A DNA stretch of 64,000 nucleotides from Acidovorax sp. SUPP3334 (GTDB lineage Bacteria > Pseudomonadota > Gammaproteobacteria > Burkholderiales > Burkholderiaceae_C), in NCBI RefSeq assembly GCF_030159055.1, contig NZ_BQXQ01000003.1:119083-183082 (forward strand). The letters are read 5' to 3'. Positions within the stretch are counted from its first letter, which is position 1. Every line of letters begins with the position of its first letter. The notes below the pieces were generated by a model that was not told where the DNA came from, did no database searches, and saw nothing but the letters and a program-made list of their open reading frames with translations. Of the stretch, positions 60,741-64,000 are shown in pieces. The translations under genes were made by a program, and so were the position numbers.

Positions 60741-61217
60741 ATGAACGACACCGTATCCCCCCGTCCATTCAAGGTCCTCGGTATCCAGCAAGTCGCCATC
60801 GGCGGCACCGACAAGGAGCGCATGAAGGCGCTCTGGGTGGACATGCTGGGCCTGGAGCAGACCGGCACCTTCCGCAGCGAGCGGGAAAACGTCGACGAAG
60901 ACATCCTCGCCATGGGCCGTGGCGCCCATGCGGTCGAGGTGGACCTGATGCAGCCGCTCGACGTGGACAAAAAGCCGGCGGTGCACACCACGCCGCTCAA
61001 TCACATCGGCCTGTGGATCGACGATCTGCCGCGCGCCGTGGAATGGCTGGCAGCACAGGGCGTGCGGTTTGCACCGGGCGGCATCCGCAAGGGCGCTGCA
61101 GGGCACGACATCACTTTTTTGCATCCCAAATCGAACGACGAGTTCCCGATTGCGGGCGAGGGGGTGCTGGTCGAACTGGTGCAGGCGCCAGCCGACGTGA
61201 TCGCGGCGCTGGGTTGA
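60741..61217 (+). CDS. mce: VOC family protein, probable methylmalonyl-CoA epimerase
   Basis: A 158-residue glyoxalase-fold (VOC) protein with two beta-alpha-beta modules: [20 protein letters not shown] (about 13-32) and [20 protein letters not shown] (about 86-105). The C-terminal FLHPK...[10 protein letters not shown] pattern matches methylmalonyl-CoA epimerases. Such an enzyme interconverts (S)- and (R)-methylmalonyl-CoA between PccAB and the mutase, which is the missing step of the operon. Metal ligands would be a histidine and a glutamate in each half. A lactoylglutathione lyase-like function is the alternative. Confidence 0.7.
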   Translation: MNDTVSPRPFKVLGIQQVAIGGTDKERMKALWVDMLGLEQTGTFRSERENVDEDILAMGRGAHAVEVDLMQPLDVDKKPAVHTTPLNHIGLWIDDLPRAVEWLAAQGVRFAPGGIRKGAAGHDITFLHPKSNDEFPIAGEGVLVELVQAPADVIAALG

Positions 61218-61557
61218 CGAAAAGAGGTCAGGGTGCTCAGGCTTTGGCGCTAAAAGCACGCAACTGCAGACCTCAGCCGACGGCGGCTTGAGCAGGTTGG
61301 CGGCAGATGGCACTGTTTTGGCAGCAAAAGACGGGCGTGTATTTTTGGTTTCCGCATCACGCCATCAACTTCGGTGATTGGCCAATAACTTCGCCCAATT
61401 TCGCGGTGAATTTGGGCGGAGATAACGACACTGCTCGACGACCGTATTTCTGCAGCCTCGGCCTGGATTTGCGCCGCGGGCTGCTTCAGAATCGGCCCCA
61501 TTGCGGACGGCAGAGGAGCACTGCCGGGCCGCCAGATTCAAGAAAAGAAAGGTCCCC
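61218..61557. other. Intergenic region before bioB with inverted repeats
   Basis: No gene seen. Contains the perfect palindrome ATTGGCCAAT (61377-61386) and, a few bases on, an inverted repeat CGCCCAA (61392-61398) and TTGGGCG (61412-61418) with a 13-base gap. These are candidate regulator sites for bioB. AAAGAAAGG just before 61558 is the ribosome site. Confidence 0.4.
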
Positions 61558-62616
61558 ATGCAAACCGTTACCGAACCCATCTCCGCTGCGGCGAAGGCCG
61601 TGCAAATCCATCGCCGCCCAACCGCAGCATCACCATCGGCTGGGCCTTGGACGGTCGATTCCATCCAGGCCCTGCTCGACAAGCCGTTCATGGACCTGAT
61701 GTTCCAGGCACAGAGCGTGCATCGTGAACACTGGCCAGCGGGCGACATCGAATTGGCGACGCTGCTGTCGGTGAAAACGGGCGGTTGCCCCGAGAACTGC
61801 GGCTACTGCCCCCAGTCGGCCGAGTTCGACACCGGCGTGAAGGCCGAAAAGCTGATGAACGTGCAGGAAGTCACTGCCGCCGCACAGGCCGCCAAAGACG
61901 CGGGGGCCACCCGCTTTTGCATGGGTGCCGCCTGGCGCTCCCCCAAGGACCGCGATATCGAGAAGGTCAGCGAACTGATCGGCGCGGTCAAAGGGCTGGG
62001 CATGCAGACCTGCGCCACCCTGGGCATGCTGGAATCGCACCAGGCGCAGGCGCTGAAGGATGCGGGGCTCGACTATTACAACCACAACCTGGACACCGCT
62101 CCCGAGTACTACACCGACGTGGTGAGCACCCGGGCCTACCAGGACCGGCTCGACACGCTGCAGCATGTGCGCAGCGCCGGCATCAGCGTGTGCTGCGGCG
62201 GCATCGTGGGCATGGGCGAGGCGCCGGTGCACCGCGCCGGCCTGATCGCCCAGCTCGCCAACCTGAATCCCTATCCAGAATCGGTGCCCATCAACAGCCT
62301 GGTGCGCGTGCCCGGTACGCCGCTGGCCGACAGCGAACCGGTGGACCCGTTCGATTTCGTGCGCGTGATCGCCGTGGCGCGCATCACCATGCCCAAGGCG
62401 CGCGTGCGGCTTTCGGCAGGCCGTCAGCAAATGGGCGAAGCGGTGCAGGCGCTGTGCTTCATGGCCGGTGCCAACTCCATCTTCTACGGCGACAAGCTGC
62501 TGGTCACCGGCAACCCCGAAAGTGAAGCGGACGCACAACTCCTGGCGAAACTGGGGTTGCCCGGCCATCGCGTCGCCCGCACGCCAGAGCATGGCGAACT
62601 GTCGTTGCAGGGCTGA
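61558..62616 (+). CDS. bioB: Biotin synthase
   Basis: A 352-residue radical-SAM enzyme that inserts sulfur into dethiobiotin. The radical-SAM cluster motif is [16 protein letters not shown] (about residues 78-93). Further conserved features include [19 protein letters not shown], the NHNLDT stretch and the arginine in RVRLSAGR (about 281) that ligates the 2Fe-2S cluster. The preceding 45 residues are longer than in E. coli BioB but typical for betaproteobacteria. The start follows AAAGAAAGG. Its position near pccAB is apt because PccA needs biotin; no other bio genes are in view. Confidence 0.96.
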   Translation: MQTVTEPISAAAKAVQIHRRPTAASPSAGPWTVDSIQALLDKPFMDLMFQAQSVHREHWPAGDIELATLLSVKTGGCPENCGYCPQSAEFDTGVKAEKLMNVQEVTAAAQAAKDAGATRFCMGAAWRSPKDRDIEKVSELIGAVKGLGMQTCATLGMLESHQAQALKDAGLDYYNHNLDTAPEYYTDVVSTRAYQDRLDTLQHVRSAGISVCCGGIVGMGEAPVHRAGLIAQLANLNPYPESVPINSLVRVPGTPLADSEPVDPFDFVRVIAVARITMPKARVRLSAGRQQMGEAVQALCFMAGANSIFYGDKLLVTGNPESEADAQLLAKLGLPGHRVARTPEHGELSLQG

Positions 62617-62635
62617 TGCGGGGGCGGCAGCCCGG

Positions 62636-62665
62636 GGCAATCCCGGCGGCAGCGCCGGGATTGCC
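62636..62665. terminator. Strong hairpin between bioB and ligD relic
   Basis: GGCAATCCCGGCG, loop GCAG, CGCCGGGATTGCC: a perfect 13-base-pair stem but without a clear T run. It may slow or end transcription from either side. Confidence 0.5.
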
Positions 62666-62675
62666 GCACCGGTTT

Positions 62676-63535
62676 CTATGAAGGCTTCGGCGTGTATTGC
62701 AGCCGCCGCATGGCGCTGGCGATAGAGACTGCCGCGCCCTCGTAGCCATCCCACGGCGAATCGCCGCCGCGCAGCCGCTCGTCCACCTTGCGCACCGTCC
62801 ATTGCGCACTGCTGGTGAGCGTCTCCAGTTCCTTCCAGGCCAGGGGCACGGAAATGCCCAGGCCCGGCCGTGAACGGGCCGACCACGCGCTGACCGTGGT
62901 GGCGCTCAACCCGTTGCGCAGGTAGTCCACGAAGACTTTGCCCACGCGGTTGCGGGGGCCGCTTTTGGCGACGAACAATGCGGGAATGGTGCGGGCCATG
63001 TGCTGCACGATGGCCGAGGCGGGCTTGTCGTCCCGCAGGCCGCGGAACACGGCATGCCGAATGCGCTCGCTGTGCGTCCAACTGGCAAAGGCGACCTCGG
63101 CCAGCAATTCGGGCCGCACCCAGTGCACCTTTCCCGCACCTTTGGCCGGGTTGGCGAACGGGCTCTTCGGCGTAACCAGCCCGCCCAGACGCTCGCTCAG
63201 TTCCATCAGGCTGCGCTCGTTAAACCCGGTGCCGACGTTGCCCACGTAGCGCAGGCTGCCGTCGTCGTCCTGCACCACCAGCAGCAGCGCGCCGATGCCG
63301 GTGCGCGACCCCTTCGGCTCGGTGTAGCCGCCGATCACGACATGGTGCCCTCCAGTTCCAGCCGCAGGTCGTAGTGCAGCCGGGTGGCCCAGTGCTTGTG
63401 GATCACGTACCGCAGCGCATCGGCCGGCGCCACGGCGCCACCGCGTGGCTCGGGGGTGAGCGAGAAATCGCGTTTCTGCTCGTACAGCGCGAGGGCGGAG
63501 GAGGACTTTGGGGGTCTGGCCATGGTGGGGGGCAC
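62676..63535 (-). pseudogene. ligD: Collapsed relic of DNA ligase D
   Basis: Pieces of a LigD-type nonhomologous end-joining enzyme. The start (63535) gives the 3'-phosphoesterase N-terminus (LYEQKRDFSLTPEP, then VIHKHWATRLHYDLRLELEG), which stops at 63335. A second frame beginning GTG 63338 reads VIGGYTEPKGSRTGIGALLL from the end of the ligase domain. That runs straight, after DDKPAS, into IVQHMARTIPALFVAKSGPR from the end of the primase-polymerase domain. The ligase active-site lysine motif and the polymerase catalytic aspartates are absent. Two large deletions, the first also shifting frame, best explain this. The pieces meet with a GTGA overlap. No ku gene is visible. Confidence 0.85.
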
Positions 63536-63853
63536 GAATGGCGAACCCGCTTGGTTCGCTGAGTCACTGATCAGGGAAAGTTAGCAGCGACGCTGATGGA
63601 CGGGTTGTAGGAAGCGGGCGCAACGGTCGCTATGGCATGAGCTTTGCGCACAAAGCACGGATATATTCGTAGAGCCGTCGCTCTGAAAAACGCTATCTGT
63701 GGTCTAAATGTCTTGAATATCAAATCAACACTAAGTAGTCGCCCCTGCAAAACCCTGGCAACCCGCATGAACACTGGGTTTTCGCCAGTTCCGCTAGTTG
63801 CTTGATCCCCTGAGAATCAACAAATCAGATTTTGTTTTCTGGGAGTTTTGCAG
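63536..63853. other. Intergenic region between ligD relic and IS5-type transposase
   Basis: No convincing gene. It is less GC-rich than the surroundings, and a leftward 67-codon frame here looks spurious. It should hold the left end of the IS5-type element; CTGAGAATCAACAAATCAG near 63811-63829 is a possible inverted-repeat end, which cannot be confirmed without the right end. Confidence 0.4.
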
Positions 63854-64000
63854 ATGTCCGAGACCGATTTCTGGCGCCAGCCGCTGGCCGAGATGATCGA
63901 TCCGCACCACCCGCTGGCGGTGCTGGCTGCCCGGCTGCCCTGGGCGCAGATCGAGGCGGCGTTGGCGCCGCACTTTGCCCGCCATGTGCGTGAGGGCCGC
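63854..64000 (+). CDS. IS5-family transposase, N-terminal part (cut by window edge)
   Basis: The first 49 residues of a transposase: MSETDFWRQPLAEMIDPHHP, then LAVLAARLPWAQIEAALAPH. This matches the N-terminal domain (DUF772-like) of IS5/IS1182-type transposases. The DDE catalytic domain lies outside the window. The element borders the decayed ligD, suggesting this end of the window is a rearranged region. Confidence 0.75.
   Translation, partial: MSETDFWRQPLAEMIDPHHPLAVLAARLPWAQIEAALAPHFARHVREGR

Noticed and set aside
63571..63774. 67-residue minus-strand frame between the ligD relic and the transposase
   Set aside because: No ribosome site, no family resemblance and atypical codon use; it probably spans element-end sequence.

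Overview
The window is chromosomal DNA of a GC-rich betaproteobacterium, most likely Comamonadaceae of the Acidovorax/Paracidovorax type. The pointers are a betaproteobacterial-style ZipA after SMC and before LigA, a complete class I polyhydroxyalkanoate (PHA) gene set, the order dapC-dapD-pilU-dapE-prmB, the iron-linked DUF3649/PepSY/DUF3325 triplet, and short dispersed repeats built on GCTAT...ATAGC. No rRNA, tRNA or CRISPR was seen. Most of the window is ordinary core genome; accessory material sits in a few places.

Layout. 1-2.6 kb: truncated ABC exporter, ArsB/NhaD-like permease, DUF4230-like protein. 2.6-5.1 kb: an accessory islet with a HYD1-type ADP-ribosyltransferase toxin domain, an overlapping 56-residue membrane protein, and a cysteine-rich zinc-ribbon gene split by a decayed IS630-family element. 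5.1-8.3 kb: PepSY iron-uptake triplet, a candidate small RNA with an anti-Shine-Dalgarno loop, and a CopD-like protein. 8.5-12 kb: CHASE-PAS-GGDEF-EAL protein and YnfA. 12.3-19.8 kb: smc, zipA, a membrane protein, ligA. 19.9-27 kb: class A PBP, PheC-like binding protein, NUDIX hydrolase, divergent fumarylpyruvate hydrolase and maleylpyruvate/maleylacetoacetate isomerase genes, pgeF. 27.1-31.2 kb: phaC, phaA, phaB. 31.5-39.2 kb: a leftward block of yheS, prmB, dapE, pilU, dapD, dapC. 39.4-45.6 kb: chemoreceptor, rnfB-phaZ, a RelA/SpoT-domain protein, dusA. 45.7-47.4 kb: Lrp regulator divergent from an amino-acid dehydrogenase. 47.5-48.8 kb: a class 3 lipase behind a perfect PIP box, a candidate type III effector. 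48.8-51.7 kb: MHYT-PAS-GGDEM protein and a GntR regulator. 51.8-61.2 kb: a methylmalonyl-CoA propionate operon with all four catabolic functions. 61.6-64 kb: bioB, a collapsed ligD relic and the start of an IS5-type transposase.

How the genes fit together. PhaA, PhaB and PhaC make PHA from acetyl-CoA, and PhaZ, encoded 11 kb away, degrades it. The propionate block (biotin-dependent carboxylase PccAB, epimerase, B12 mutase and its chaperone MeaB) converts propionyl-CoA to succinyl-CoA, faces a divergent GntR regulator, and is followed by biotin synthase, which supplies the carboxylase cofactor. The dap genes serve lysine and peptidoglycan synthesis.

The strongest unusual signals are: (1) the toxin-type ART islet, whose third gene reads in frame across the IS630 site once the element and one TA are removed; (2) a dispersed repeat placed inside pgeF and dapE and forming the 3' end of meaB, read in the same frame each time, much like Rickettsia palindromic elements; (3) the PIP-box lipase; and (4) the minus-strand candidate sRNA near 7.6 kb.
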